Shown here in pieces: positions 53,432-61,843 of a stretch of 64,000 bases of DNA; the first letter of the stretch is position 1; the number at the start of each line of letters is the position of its first letter. A program made the position numbers and the translations under genes. The DNA comes from Variovorax beijingensis (GTDB lineage: Bacteria > Pseudomonadota > Gammaproteobacteria > Burkholderiales > Burkholderiaceae_C). Location of the stretch: contig NZ_VIVL01000010.1 of the NCBI RefSeq assembly GCF_007828835.1, forward strand, positions 186,001 through 250,000, in the 5' to 3' direction. The notes below the pieces were generated by a model. That model made no database searches. It saw nothing but the letters and a program-made list of their open reading frames with translations, and had not been told where the DNA came from.

Positions 53432-54433
53432 ATGCGGAGATTCGTTGTCTGGCTTTGTTCGATGGTTGCGGCCGCCTCTTTTGCGCAGGAGGCGCCGCCA
53501 TGGCGAATGTCGACACCACAAGAGCAGCAACTCGACGCCGCCACTTTCCGGGGCTTCGATGAAGGTATTGCCACGGCTTTGGGCGATGTCCAAAGCGTCG
53601 TGGTCATCCTCCAAGGCCGTAAGGTGTACGAGTACTACCGCGATGGCAACCCCGATGCTCTGCGAGACGCGCAATCCGTCACCAAGAGCGCCATGGCCCT
53701 TCTGGTGGGGACCGCTCTACAGCGAGGGCAGCTAGCTTCGTTGGAACAGACGGTGGTCGACCTCATCCCTGAGTGGCGCCCTCTCAATTCAGACCCTCGT
53801 TCGCAAATCATCACGCTTCGACACCTCCTCGCCATGACAACTGGCTTTGAGATCGACGACCCCACAGGGACTGCTGAGCCACTCGCTCCAGCAGCAGCTT
53901 GGACCCGGCCGGTTCGGACAGCCCCAGGCGAACGGTTCGCATACGACAACAGCGGCCCGCTCATGGTTCAAAGCATTCTCGAACGCATCACCAGCCGCCG
54001 CATCGCCGACCTGGTGCACGATCAACTCGTCACGCCACTCGACTTACGGGAGCCCCAATACAGTCACAACAGTGCGTGGATGAGAACGGTGGATATGGCC
54101 AAGGTGGGCTATCTGCTGCTCCAGGACGGGCGATGGGCAGACCACCAAGTTCTGCCTCCCGGGTTCGTGGCACAGTTGACTAGACCTCAAAGCGCTGGCG
54201 GGCCGCCCATTGGCTTGCCGTACGGACTTGGCTGGTGGACTGCAGCCGGGCCGACGTACATCGCGAGCGGCTATGCAGGCCAAGTCATCTGGGTTCACCC
54301 GCCGCTGGACCTGGTCGTTGCCGTGAACTCGACGGTCTCGCCTGAGAGCCAACAACGCGGGCAAGCCATGCGGCTCGCACGTGGTCGCATCTTCCAAGCC
54401 GCGCAGAAGCGGTTAGCACTGAATGGCAAGTAG
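53432..54433 (+). CDS. Exported serine hydrolase, beta-lactamase/class C-like
   Basis: A 333-residue penicillin-binding-protein-fold hydrolase. A signal peptide (MRRFVVWLCSMVAAASFAQ) is followed by the S-x-x-K motif (QSVTKSAM), the Y-x-N motif (FAYDNSGP) and a C-terminal segment ASGYAGQVIWVHP resembling the HxG/KTG position. GAGG precedes the ATG at 53432, preferred to earlier in-frame starts. It is likely an esterase or peptidase rather than an antibiotic-resistance enzyme, but that cannot be judged from sequence. Confidence 0.88.
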   Translation: MRRFVVWLCSMVAAASFAQEAPPWRMSTPQEQQLDAATFRGFDEGIATALGDVQSVVVILQGRKVYEYYRDGNPDALRDAQSVTKSAMALLVGTALQRGQLASLEQTVVDLIPEWRPLNSDPRSQIITLRHLLAMTTGFEIDDPTGTAEPLAPAAAWTRPVRTAPGERFAYDNSGPLMVQSILERITSRRIADLVHDQLVTPLDLREPQYSHNSAWMRTVDMAKVGYLLLQDGRWADHQVLPPGFVAQLTRPQSAGGPPIGLPYGLGWWTAAGPTYIASGYAGQVIWVHPPLDLVVAVNSTVSPESQQRGQAMRLARGRIFQAAQKRLALNGK

Positions 54434-54760
54434 TCGGCATGCGGCCCAACAGCAGTCCTTCGAACTCAACTCAGGATTCGCGGCGCTACGCGCCCGGAGC
54501 ATCACCATTGCTTATGTTCAAGCGCGGCCTAAACCTGTTTCGCCCTGCTGCTGCACCTTCCCAGCAGACCGACACCGTTGCTCCAGCAAATCCGTCAGAA
54601 CCGAGCCTCCCGCTCTCGCTGGACGCCCTGTATTTGTGGCAGACGGCAGCCGCGTAGATGTCTGGGAAGGCGACAGCTTCGAGGTCGCGAAGGCGCGGAT
54701 AGCCGCGGCGCAGGCCGCTCCGCGGCACTAAAACGGCCAAGGGCTACCGTCGGCTGTCGG

Positions 54761-54781
54761 CGGCCACAAGCAAGCGGTTGG
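54761..54781 (+). repeat. CGGCCA-led intergenic motif, copy 2
   Basis: CGGCCACAAGCAAGCGGTTG; intergenic, same orientation as its relatives. Confidence 0.5.
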
Positions 54782-54829
54782 CCACTGCATTCGAAGCGCG
54801 TGCGCACTGACCTCGGGTCCGCCAACAAT

Positions 54830-54850
54830 CGGCCACGAACAGACATTCAG
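54830..54850 (+). repeat. CGGCCA-led intergenic motif, copy 3
   Basis: CGGCCACGAACAGACATTCA; intergenic, 50 bp before the next gene. Confidence 0.5.
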
Positions 54851-54899
54851 AACCGCTGTTGCAATCGACGAGACAGCATCAAGTACTTGACCAAAAAAG

Positions 54900-55256
54900 A
54901 TGAGCTACTACACCCGTCTTGAGCTGCAATGGGACGACGCGGACTACACGCTGGGGACTATCACTCCTGAGATGGTCTCCAGTGCGGCCGTGGATTTCGT
55001 CGCCCGGAACGAATGGGGACGAGATGTTCTGGATGACTTGCGTGCTTCTGCTGCAGGCGAGGGCTTGGAGCGTCAAGGGTATAACCGGATAGAGGCGGAA
55101 GCGTTGGTCGAGATGCTTCGCGAGATTTCCCGAGCGTTCTCAAACGTCACTTTTTTTGCGCGGGGCATCGGCGAAGACATGTTCGATACGTGGATGCGTA
55201 CCATTCGTGCAGGGGAGATCGTTTCGGAATTTGGTCCGATCGAGCCTTCGGCGTAG
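54900..55256 (+). CDS. Hypothetical protein (118 aa)
   Basis: A soluble acidic protein (MSYYTRLELQWDDADYTLG ... ALVEMLREISRAFSNVTFFA). I do not recognise a family; length and composition resemble small immunity-type or DUF proteins. The ATG at 54900 has no strong ribosome-binding site. Confidence 0.7.
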   Translation: MSYYTRLELQWDDADYTLGTITPEMVSSAAVDFVARNEWGRDVLDDLRASAAGEGLERQGYNRIEAEALVEMLREISRAFSNVTFFARGIGEDMFDTWMRTIRAGEIVSEFGPIEPSA

Positions 55257-55513
55257 AGGGCAACAGTCGGCTCGAAAAGGCCCCCGCTCGGAAGGAGCGG
55301 AGGGGCCTGATTGCAGCCCTCGTCTTCGTCGCATTTGGCGTCCTTGGACTGCTGTTTGGGTTTGGCAGGAGCACCAATATGGGTGGAGCATTCGGAACCG
55401 AGGTTTGTCGAGCTACTTGCGCAGCTCGGGGCGAGCGAGGCGGCACTCTGGTTCGCCCGGAGCACGCGATGACTGGTCCCCGCGACGGACCGAAGACCTG
55501 CGAATGCCGATGA
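55190..55513 (+). CDS. Possible small membrane protein
   Basis: This frame encodes one clear transmembrane helix (GLIAALVFVAFGVLGLLFGF) followed by a Cys-containing tail (EVCRATCAARGERGG). The annotated ATG lies inside the previous gene, so the true start may be a later non-ATG codon, possibly near 55305 after GGAG. Uncertain. Confidence 0.4.
   Translation: MDAYHSCRGDRFGIWSDRAFGVEGNSRLEKAPARKERRGLIAALVFVAFGVLGLLFGFGRSTNMGGAFGTEVCRATCAARGERGGTLVRPEHAMTGPRDGPKTCECR
55278..55308. terminator. GC-rich hairpin after the 118-aa gene
   Basis: AGGCCCCCGCTC pairs with GAGCGGAGGGGCCT around a short loop, with one bulge. It starts 21 bp after the gene's stop. No U-tract follows, so it may be a weak or rho-dependent terminator. 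Confidence 0.4.
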
Positions 55514-55535
55514 CGGTTTCAGCTAGGACAGAATG

Positions 55536-55556
55536 CGGCCAAAACCGCACGTTGGA
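55536..55556 (+). repeat. CGGCCA-led intergenic motif, copy 4
   Basis: CGGCCAAAACCGCACGTTGG, preceded by GAATG as in copies 5 and 7. Confidence 0.5.
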
Positions 55557-55581
55557 CATTGCATCAATTCGCATGGATCTT

Positions 55582-55944
55582 ATGGCTACAAAGGACGACC
55601 TGTTTGAGGACATGGCGAGGGCACTGGAAGCGTGGACGACAGCCGCGTCGGAAGCCCTCACCGATGCCCAATCCGACCTTGTCTGGGTAGAAACCGAGAA
55701 GCCGTATCGCGAGATTCAACACGCCCTTGCCGCCGCTGGACTGGCAAGAGAAACTCTGGCGACGGTCCTATCGGAGTGCTTTCGGGGTCTAGGGCATTCG
55801 TTCCTGGTTGCAATGGACGGCGGCACGGCTCTTGCCGAGAAGGGGCGCCTCTACGTGGTTGATGAACACGGGCGCCGAATAGGCGAAGGCCTTCACGATG
55901 ATTTCGTGGGATATCTCATGGACACCGGACGGCTGCCGAAATAG
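55582..55944 (+). CDS. Hypothetical protein (120 aa)
   Basis: A soluble protein (MATKDDLFEDMARALEAWTT ... KGRLYVVDEHGRRIGEGLHDDF) with an amphipathic N-terminal helix. No family recognised. The ATG at 55582 is chosen; 55573 is also possible. Confidence 0.65.
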   Translation: MATKDDLFEDMARALEAWTTAASEALTDAQSDLVWVETEKPYREIQHALAAAGLARETLATVLSECFRGLGHSFLVAMDGGTALAEKGRLYVVDEHGRRIGEGLHDDFVGYLMDTGRLPK

Positions 55945-55994
55945 GACCTCCGCGTGCGGTCAAGAACAGGCCTTCGCAAGAACCCAGCAAACCG

Positions 55995-56246
55995 ATGAAC
56001 AACTTCCCTGTGTTTGCGCTTCTGATAGCTTTTGTCGCCGCGGCGCTGTTGTTCGCCGGCCTGGTCATCGTTGGCTGCCTTGTCGCAGCGGCGTTGTATC
56101 CCCGCGGCCATCCGTCGGCAGACCGACTGCGAGCGTTCGCTGGGCGATTGCCTCACCTGGTCGCCCGTGGTGTCATGCATTTCGAGGGGCTCGCCTTCAT
56201 ACTCGTCTTGGCGATTTTCACGGTTCTGACGGTGGTCTATTCCTGA
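55995..56246 (+). CDS. Small two-helix membrane protein (83 aa)
   Basis: Two hydrophobic segments (VFALLIAFVAAALLFAGLVI, then LAFILVLAIFTVLTVVY) flank a basic loop. No family recognised; probably an inner-membrane protein. Confidence 0.65.
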   Translation: MNNFPVFALLIAFVAAALLFAGLVIVGCLVAAALYPRGHPSADRLRAFAGRLPHLVARGVMHFEGLAFILVLAIFTVLTVVYS

Positions 56247-56268
56247 CTTCACCAGTCAGGACGGAATG

Positions 56269-56289
56269 CGGCCAGAACCCGTCACTCAC
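56269..56289 (+). repeat. CGGCCA-led intergenic motif, copy 5
   Basis: CGGCCAGAACCCGTCACTCA, preceded by GGAATG; 22 bp after the membrane-protein gene. Confidence 0.5.
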
Positions 56290-56338
56290 CGCTGCGGCGA
56301 GACTGCAGGAAGCTGATTTGCAACACGATAGAAAATCG

Positions 56339-56476
56339 ATGAAAACAGAGCCGAAGGCTGCTTCGCCATTGCATGCAGAGAAGGACTTCCGAGCATTCCT
56401 GCGGAAGCAAGGCATGCTGCTCAAGTTCTTAAAGCTGTGCGACGCGTGGCCTGCAGTACTGGAATTTCAAAACTGA
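56339..56476 (+). CDS. Possible very small protein (45 aa)
   Basis: MKTEPKAASPLHAEKDFRAF, ending LKLCDAWPAVLEFQN. It may be the intact product of a tiny gene or a 3'-truncated one. No domain recognised. Confidence 0.35.
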   Translation: MKTEPKAASPLHAEKDFRAFLRKQGMLLKFLKLCDAWPAVLEFQN

Positions 56477-56499
56477 GCCGGCGGCTCTAACACGTAAGA

Positions 56500-57159
56500 T
56501 TAGGCGCCGGTCGTCGCCGAGAACGCTACGCCGTTCATCAGACGAAGCGCTGCCTTGATGCGCGGCGCCGGGTCCCATACCGGCACTGACGGCGTCACGC
56601 CCAGCGCCATCTGCCGCAAGGGCTCTGCGACGACCATCGACAGCATCAGGTCGCACACCACTTCGGGTTCGTTCACCTGCAGCAGCCCGTTCTTATGCTG
56701 GCGCTTGAGCCAGTCGCCAAGCATTCGCCGGCCGCGCTCGACGCCATTGCGTTCATACACTTCCAGCAGATCCGCCTTGAACGGGAAGTCGGTGGTAAGC
56801 AGGCGAAACAGGCCGATCGCGTCGGCTGACAGCACGCGCGCCGCGATCACCCGTAATATCTCCGCCAGCGCGGGGAGCACGTCCGCCTGCGAGCGGACTT
56901 CGGCCTCCAGTACGGGCTTGAATTCTTCGGTCCAGCTGCGTACGACCAGCGCCACCAGGTCTTCGCGGTTGGCTGCGAACCGATAGAGCGACTTCTTTGC
57001 AAGGCCGGCGCGTTTGGCCACGGCCTCCATCGTCGTGGCGGCATAGCCATCGTTCAGTAGCAGCCAGGTGGCGGCGGCCACAGCCGCCTCGCGCATCTCA
57101 TGCTCGGGCCTCGCCGGCCGCCCGCGTGGCCGGGCAGTGGGTTTCGTCGCGTGATCCAT
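56500..57159 (-). CDS. TetR-family transcriptional regulator
   Basis: A 219-residue repressor. The N-terminal HTH (ATTMEAVAKRAGLAKKSLYRFAANREDLV, about residues 40-70) is preceded by an AT-hook-like basic Arg/Pro stretch (RPRGRPARPEHE). It is divergent from the PhlG-like hydrolase gene, and the gap contains a palindromic operator candidate, so it probably represses that gene and itself. The ligand may be the hydrolase substrate, perhaps an acylated phenolic. Confidence 0.9.
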   Translation of the reverse strand: MDHATKPTARPRGRPARPEHEMREAAVAAATWLLLNDGYAATTMEAVAKRAGLAKKSLYRFAANREDLVALVVRSWTEEFKPVLEAEVRSQADVLPALAEILRVIAARVLSADAIGLFRLLTTDFPFKADLLEVYERNGVERGRRMLGDWLKRQHKNGLLQVNEPEVVCDLMLSMVVAEPLRQMALGVTPSVPVWDPAPRIKAALRLMNGVAFSATTGA

Positions 57160-57205
57160 AGGGTCTTTCGTTGCGGTGCTTTTCGGGAGCCTTGTTCATT
57201 TTATA

Positions 57206-57222
57206 GAAACGCACAACGTTTC
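57206..57222. promoter_or_regulatory. TetR operator candidate
   Basis: GAAACGCACAACGTTTC is a perfect 6+6 bp inverted repeat with a 5-bp spacer. It lies 47 bp from the tetR start and 31 bp before the hydrolase start, positioned to block both promoters. Confidence 0.65.
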
Positions 57223-57252
57223 CTTAATGTAGAATAATTTTCCTCTCCCAAA

Positions 57253-57963
57253 ATGATCGGAAAACGAATGATCGAGTGTCCCTTCCATCCAGAGATTTCC
57301 CGCATCGACGACCTGCTGCAGATCCCGCCCCTTCGGCTGGAGACTGGCATCTCCCGCCTGCCCAGCGGCTGCCTTGTCGTGGCCGTGCGCACCGACCTTC
57401 ATGGCTGCACCGGACGTATGCTCGACTGGTGGTTCAAGTTCTTCGAGACCACACAGCACATCAAGTGGTGGCATCCGCACGACCACGTCGAGCATCGCGG
57501 CTGGGACAAGCACTGGAAGAAAGGCGAAAGTTACATCGGCGCGTCCATTCGCGCGGTGGAGTCGCTGGCTGATATTCCGCCGGTGATCGCGCAACTGAAG
57601 TTCCACGACCCGCGCGAGCTGTTCGACGCGGAACAGCTCGACTTGGCCTTCGCGCAGAAACGCGCGTCGGCGGCGGTCTATGCGCGCATCGGCTTTGGCG
57701 ATCACATCGCGCTGGACGCCAACGGCGATCCGCAGGATGGGCAGATGATTCACCTGGCCCGCGACACGCCCTTCGGTTGCGTCTTGCGCAGCCGCTTCCT
57801 GCTGGGGCAGTCGAGCGCGCAACCGGCGGTCGACCTGCCGGACGAATTGGGACTGGGGCTGCTGCGCCACTGCTATTCGGAGTTCACGTACCTATCGCGT
57901 TTCCTGCCGTCGCTGTACTACGGCGAGCACGCCAACGGCGATGCCGCCCCGCTGCCCTGGTGA
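57253..57963 (+). CDS. PhlG-like (2,4-diacetylphloroglucinol hydrolase family) protein
   Basis: A 236-residue member of the DAPG-hydrolase family, zinc enzymes that cleave C-C bonds in acylated phenolics. The pattern HIKWWHPHDHVEHRGWD (about residues 69-85) and the C-terminal H206-x3-E210 (LRHCYSEFTYLSRFLP) match the metal-site architecture of PhlG (His and Glu ligands). It is shorter than PhlG (about 290 aa), missing N-terminal residues. No phl biosynthetic genes are present, so detoxification of an antibiotic made by neighbours is more likely than self-regulation (inference). Confidence 0.8.
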   Translation: MIGKRMIECPFHPEISRIDDLLQIPPLRLETGISRLPSGCLVVAVRTDLHGCTGRMLDWWFKFFETTQHIKWWHPHDHVEHRGWDKHWKKGESYIGASIRAVESLADIPPVIAQLKFHDPRELFDAEQLDLAFAQKRASAAVYARIGFGDHIALDANGDPQDGQMIHLARDTPFGCVLRSRFLLGQSSAQPAVDLPDELGLGLLRHCYSEFTYLSRFLPSLYYGEHANGDAAPLPW

Positions 57964-58067
57964 TCGGGCGCCGTGCGTACGTACATTCGCAAGCGTCGGT
58001 TCACTACACTCTTGAACACAGCGACGCATGCCATGTCGAAGACCTGATCAGTGGCACTCGCGCACGT

Positions 58068-58863
58068 CTAGCAGGCTGCTGAAGTACCAAGCGCGCCGAA
58101 GACACACTCTGGGAACTGAATCGACGTTCCGGGGCCGTTCCCATTGCTGTTTTCCCGCTGCGAAGGCGCGCGTTTTCCGCTCTCTCTGACCCTCCACGCG
58201 GCCAACGGGCGGACTTCTGCCAAGGTCCGCATGCGCACGAGGTTGTAGGCAGCCATCGTCAGCACGAACAACTGGTCGACCTCCCGATGCGGCGCACCAT
58301 CACCTGGCTTGCGCTGCGAGATCGCATAGCCCTCGCTTTGAGCGATCTCGTCCACCACTGCCGAGCGGCGTCTCGATTTATTCTGCGCCACGTGCGGGAT
58401 GACCTTCATGCGATGCAACTCCTCGATGAACTCGGCCGCTCATAGCCCTTATCGGCGCCGAGCGTGACCTCGGTATCTACATTCGCGATCGCTTGGCGTG
58501 AGTCCCTATCATGACATTGGCCGCCTCACGCTCGGCAAAGCCATCGGCCCCGCGTGACCATGGCGATGACGACCAGTCCATGACGGTTGTCTGTGAGCGT
58601 GGCTCCATGTAGCGCAGTTCACTGCCAGTCTTGCCCTTGCGGTACAGCTTCGAATCGGGATCCGTCTTCGACTCGTGGGTTTCATTGCTGCGTTGATGGC
58701 CCTTGAAGTCCCCGCCGCTGTCGTCAGCGTCGTCGCCGTCCTCACGAACGAAGCTCTTGTGTCCGGCCCAGGCTTGGATCAGCGTGCCGTCGACGCTGGC
58801 CCGCACTGTGCCTGCTGCCACGTTCGTGGCCCCTGTGTGGATGTTGACTCCGCTCAAAGTCAA
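58068..58863 (-). pseudogene. IS5-type transposase remnant
   Basis: Several frames together give recognisable pieces: ASVDGTLIQAWAGHKSFVRE, DFKGHQRSNETHESKTDPDS, VTLGADKGYE, MKVIPHVAQNKSRRRSAVVD and DQLFVLTMAAYNLVRMRTLA. The 5' third is missing, a frameshift follows GADKGYE, and the region before DQLFVLTM is deleted. No terminal repeats were identified. Confidence 0.85.
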
Positions 58864-59382
58864 CGTGCCGCTACCTTCCCTTGGTCAGGAAGTCGGTGCC
58901 GCTGATGCTGCCGGATATGCCACCGTCCCAGACGGCCGCCCTCGCCATCGTCCGCGGGCAACGGGAGTGCAACGAAAAAGTTCTTCCTTGGATGAATTGC
59001 CGAGCATTCATGGACGAGTTCCTTGAGTGGAACATCCGCAACCATCAAGCAGCTCAGTTGTTGAGGGCGCCCTTTTTCTTTGACCGAGGCACTCCGGAAT
59101 GTTTGGCCTGGATGCAATTGTCGGGACTGGCCTTAGCGCCCTATCGTTTGGCCGCGCCCGCGCAGTACCGCTACGCCCCAACCGTATTTGTGGCAGAGCC
59201 CTAGCTTGAGATTTATGTTCGCAACGCCGATTGAAAAGCAAGTTTCGAGCGGGCAACTCGCTCCTATGCGCCAACAGTGGCAGCGTATTTCGAGGCTGGA
59301 TACTCGACCTGTGTCATCCCAAAGACGGCTGTGCAGAAGCGCGTGGCCTTTGTCCTCGAACAAGTGGCGAACATATCGCGCT
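58864..59382. other. Region without a confident gene
   Basis: A plus-strand frame (58881-59204) could be a fragment of a gene disrupted by the adjacent transposase remnant, but no domain is recognised. Confidence 0.35.
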
Positions 59383-60135
59383 TTATCGTTTGGGGCGGAG
59401 CGTGACAATCAGTCGCTTCGGCACTTTCCCGTCGATGTCTTGTGGAAGCCGCTCAGTTTTTTGTAAACCACGCAGTGCTGCCGCATCCCAGTCAAGCCAG
59501 CCGCTGCTCTTCGTCAGGACGATTGAGACGATTTTACCGGTTGACGCGAGCGCAATGTCGAACTCCGCCCCTGGGTTGCCGGGGATCTCGTCTGGATTCG
59601 CGACGACTATGTTCGGGCGAACAGCCGCAGCGATCCGCGCGCTGTAGCTGCTTGCGGAGTGGGTGGAGGATGGTGCAGCAGAAGGCTCGAGTTTTCGCTG
59701 AATGACGGCGCCTGTGACGAGTGTCGGGCCGATGCCGATCACCGCCTGATAGGGCGTGTGCCCGTTCTGGTCGGCGGGTAGACGAAGAGTCTTGCGCAGG
59801 GCCAGCGATGCAGCGCGGTCCCAGTCAGGATTTCCGCTCGTGCTGAGCAACGACTTGTCGGTGATGGTGCCTTCCGAGTCCATGAATACGGTGAACTCAG
59901 CCGAACGAGGCGGTTTCGAGGCAGTGGCAGGGTAGTCGATGTTTGGCAGAACAGCGGTCGTGAGTCGACGATTCCAAGCATGCGCATGCTCTATCCGAGA
60001 CGACTGCGTTGGGGGCGTCGAGAGCAATGACGAGCCTGGATTGGTCGCCGTTCCTGGTTGGGATTGCGACGCGCAGCCGCCTAGCATGACGCCGAGGAGG
60101 ACGGCGCAGGTGCCCCAAGATTTCAACGGGCTCAT
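59383..60135 (-). CDS. Lipoprotein with two tandem TonB-C/energy-transducer-like domains
   Basis: About 250 aa. The lipobox LGVMLGGC gives lipidated Cys21. Two homologous halves follow: LTTAVLPNIDYPATASKPPR ... WDRAASLALRKTLRLP and IAAAVRPNIVVANPDEIPG ... WDAAALRGLQKTERLP. Each resembles the periplasmic C-terminal domain of TonB/TolA. There is no transmembrane anchor of the TonB kind. The ATG at 60135 gives a clean signal; a GTG at 60159 overlaps the upstream stop as GTGA and may be the coupled start. It is in operon with the S41 homologue. Confidence 0.78.
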   Translation of the reverse strand: MSPLKSWGTCAVLLGVMLGGCASQSQPGTATNPGSSLLSTPPTQSSRIEHAHAWNRRLTTAVLPNIDYPATASKPPRSAEFTVFMDSEGTITDKSLLSTSGNPDWDRAASLALRKTLRLPADQNGHTPYQAVIGIGPTLVTGAVIQRKLEPSAAPSSTHSASSYSARIAAAVRPNIVVANPDEIPGNPGAEFDIALASTGKIVSIVLTKSSGWLDWDAAALRGLQKTERLPQDIDGKVPKRLIVTLRPKR

Positions 60136-60155
60136 GAGTTTGCCTAGATTCGAAA

Positions 60156-61325
60156 TCACTGCTGATCGAGGAGTGCTTTAACCGCGGCCTGGCTCGTAGC
60201 TTCTCGATCCCGGGAGGCAATTGCCACCGTTGGTGCGACGCCGACACCATGGATTTGATTGCCGGCGGGCGAGGTCCAGTAAGCGCTGGTGTATTTGATG
60301 GCGCCGGCATCCGGCAATTGCGTCACTGTTTGGATGCTGGCTCTGCCGTAGGTCGTGCGGCCAAAGATTGCGGCGCGTTTGTGATCCTTGAGCGCGGCTG
60401 CCACGATCTCCGCGCCGGCGCTTGTCGCTTCGTCAACCAACACCGCCATTGGCAGCGCCCTAGCCTGATTGGGGAAGTCCGCAAGAGGATCAACTCCAGC
60501 TGAACGCGCGTAGTCACTCCTCGTTGCACGGTAGACCTGCCCTGAGTTGGGAGCTCGACCGCTGAAGGTGGCTACGACAACGTCGGGCGGTAGAAACATT
60601 GCGGCAACGCCGATCGAAGCTTCAACGAGGCCGCCAGGCGAGCCGCGCAGGTCGAGAATCAGTGCCTTGAATGGCTGGCGTCGCCACTCGTTGCGCACGA
60701 GCTCTGTGGTGTCTCGAAGCGTTGCGGCCCGGAAAGCCGGGATCCGCAAGAGGGCGATAGCTGGCACCGGCCGCGATAGTGTGGGCCCGGACAGTGAGAA
60801 CGCGCGACGTTCCACGGTCACAGAATGCACGGTCAGGCTCGATTCGCGGAAAACGGTGAGCGTTGCCTTTGTTCCTGGTTCGCCTCTGAGCAGATCGATG
60901 ATCTGATGGGCCTGAAGACCCTGCGTATGCGTGTTGTCGACGGCATAGAGCCGGTCCATGAATTTGATCCCGGCCTGTGCAGCTGGACCATCCTCGATCG
61001 GCACGAGAAAAGGCTGACCGTCGCGTGTGCGCATCTCTAGGCCCATCGAGCCGGCGTCTGGACGCATTCGGTCGGTATAGACCCGATATTCCGCCTGGGT
61101 GAAGTACTCGCCGTTATCCGGATCCGCGCCTTGCATCATTCCGCGGATGGCGGACGAGATAAGGCTCTTGTCGTCCGGTTTCTCGGGCAGGGACGCCTGC
61201 AGAACGCTATACGCGCCGGCGAGGGCCTGAAGTTCAGTCCGAGGCAGAGAGCGGATTTCCGTTCGGTCTTGTGCCGCGGCAAGTGTGGCCGCGGCCGCCA
61301 GCAGGCCGAGCGCTACGTTCCTCAT
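60156..61325 (-). CDS. S41 (CtpA-like) protease homologue lacking catalytic Ser/Lys
   Basis: A 389-residue exported protein (signal MRNVALGLLAAAATLAAAQ) with a PDZ domain (about 90-170, PIEDGPAAQAGI, GEPGTKATLTVFR) and an S41 core (LILDLRGSPGGLVEASI). Where active enzymes read GGSASASEI and TFGKGSVQ, this one reads EATSAGAEI and TYGRASIQ. The Ser is therefore Ala303 and the Lys is Arg328 by alignment, although Ser302 is one position away. It is probably a pseudoprotease or peptide-binding protein. GGAGGG precedes the ATG at 61325. It is coupled to the downstream lipoprotein gene. Confidence 0.82.
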   Translation of the reverse strand: MRNVALGLLAAAATLAAAQDRTEIRSLPRTELQALAGAYSVLQASLPEKPDDKSLISSAIRGMMQGADPDNGEYFTQAEYRVYTDRMRPDAGSMGLEMRTRDGQPFLVPIEDGPAAQAGIKFMDRLYAVDNTHTQGLQAHQIIDLLRGEPGTKATLTVFRESSLTVHSVTVERRAFSLSGPTLSRPVPAIALLRIPAFRAATLRDTTELVRNEWRRQPFKALILDLRGSPGGLVEASIGVAAMFLPPDVVVATFSGRAPNSGQVYRATRSDYARSAGVDPLADFPNQARALPMAVLVDEATSAGAEIVAAALKDHKRAAIFGRTTYGRASIQTVTQLPDAGAIKYTSAYWTSPAGNQIHGVGVAPTVAIASRDREATSQAAVKALLDQQ

Positions 61326-61843
61326 GATGATCCCTCCGGGCGTTCTTGTTAATGCGCGAATAGTCACTCTTCGATGTTCGCGTAGGAGCTGACGTACCTC
61401 TTCGGCAATTGCGCGATTGTGCCGTACAACCGGATACAAACTGTCTAAGATTCCGAACTTTCAAAAGTTGAATAAGGAGGGCATCTGATGAGCGGCATCA
61501 CATTAATCAGGCGCCGGATCTCGTCGTCTCTGCATTGCGCAGCTTCGCAATTTGGGCTGCGCTTTATGCCGCCACACGGGTAGGATCCACTGCTGAAAAT
61601 TCCGGCACTACTGTGCCTTCGCAGTCTTATCCATCACGGCCATCAGCGACCGCTTTGGAGCAAACCTTGATGGCCGCGAAGCGCCCGATGCCGCGGCCCG
61701 ATGACAGGAACCAGAGGGCCGGACCCGGCCAAGCAGATGTTTATCACGTCCTTAACATTCAAGGGAAGCCAACTGTTGGCCCCACGAACGCACTTGGATA
61801 AAGTGACTGGACAGCATGCTCCTTGCGAACAAGCGCTCACAGC
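61326..61843. other. Intergenic region between divergent genes
   Basis: A strong AAGGAGGG site precedes an ATG at 61488, but that frame ends after 31 codons. An overlapping frame (61535-61801) starts with a weak signal-like stretch. Neither is convincing; they may be remnants of one frameshifted small gene. Confidence 0.35.

Larger units (their letters stand above)
54434..54899. other. Intergenic region with repeated motifs
   Basis: No confident gene. A 102-codon open frame (54423-54731) has no domain. The stretch carries two clear CGGCCA-led motifs and a third weaker CGGCCA (54734). Confidence 0.4.

Noticed and set aside
54423..54731. 102-codon frame after the serine hydrolase gene
   Set aside because: No ribosome-binding site or domain, and it overlaps the hydrolase stop; the sequence appears intergenic with repeated motifs.
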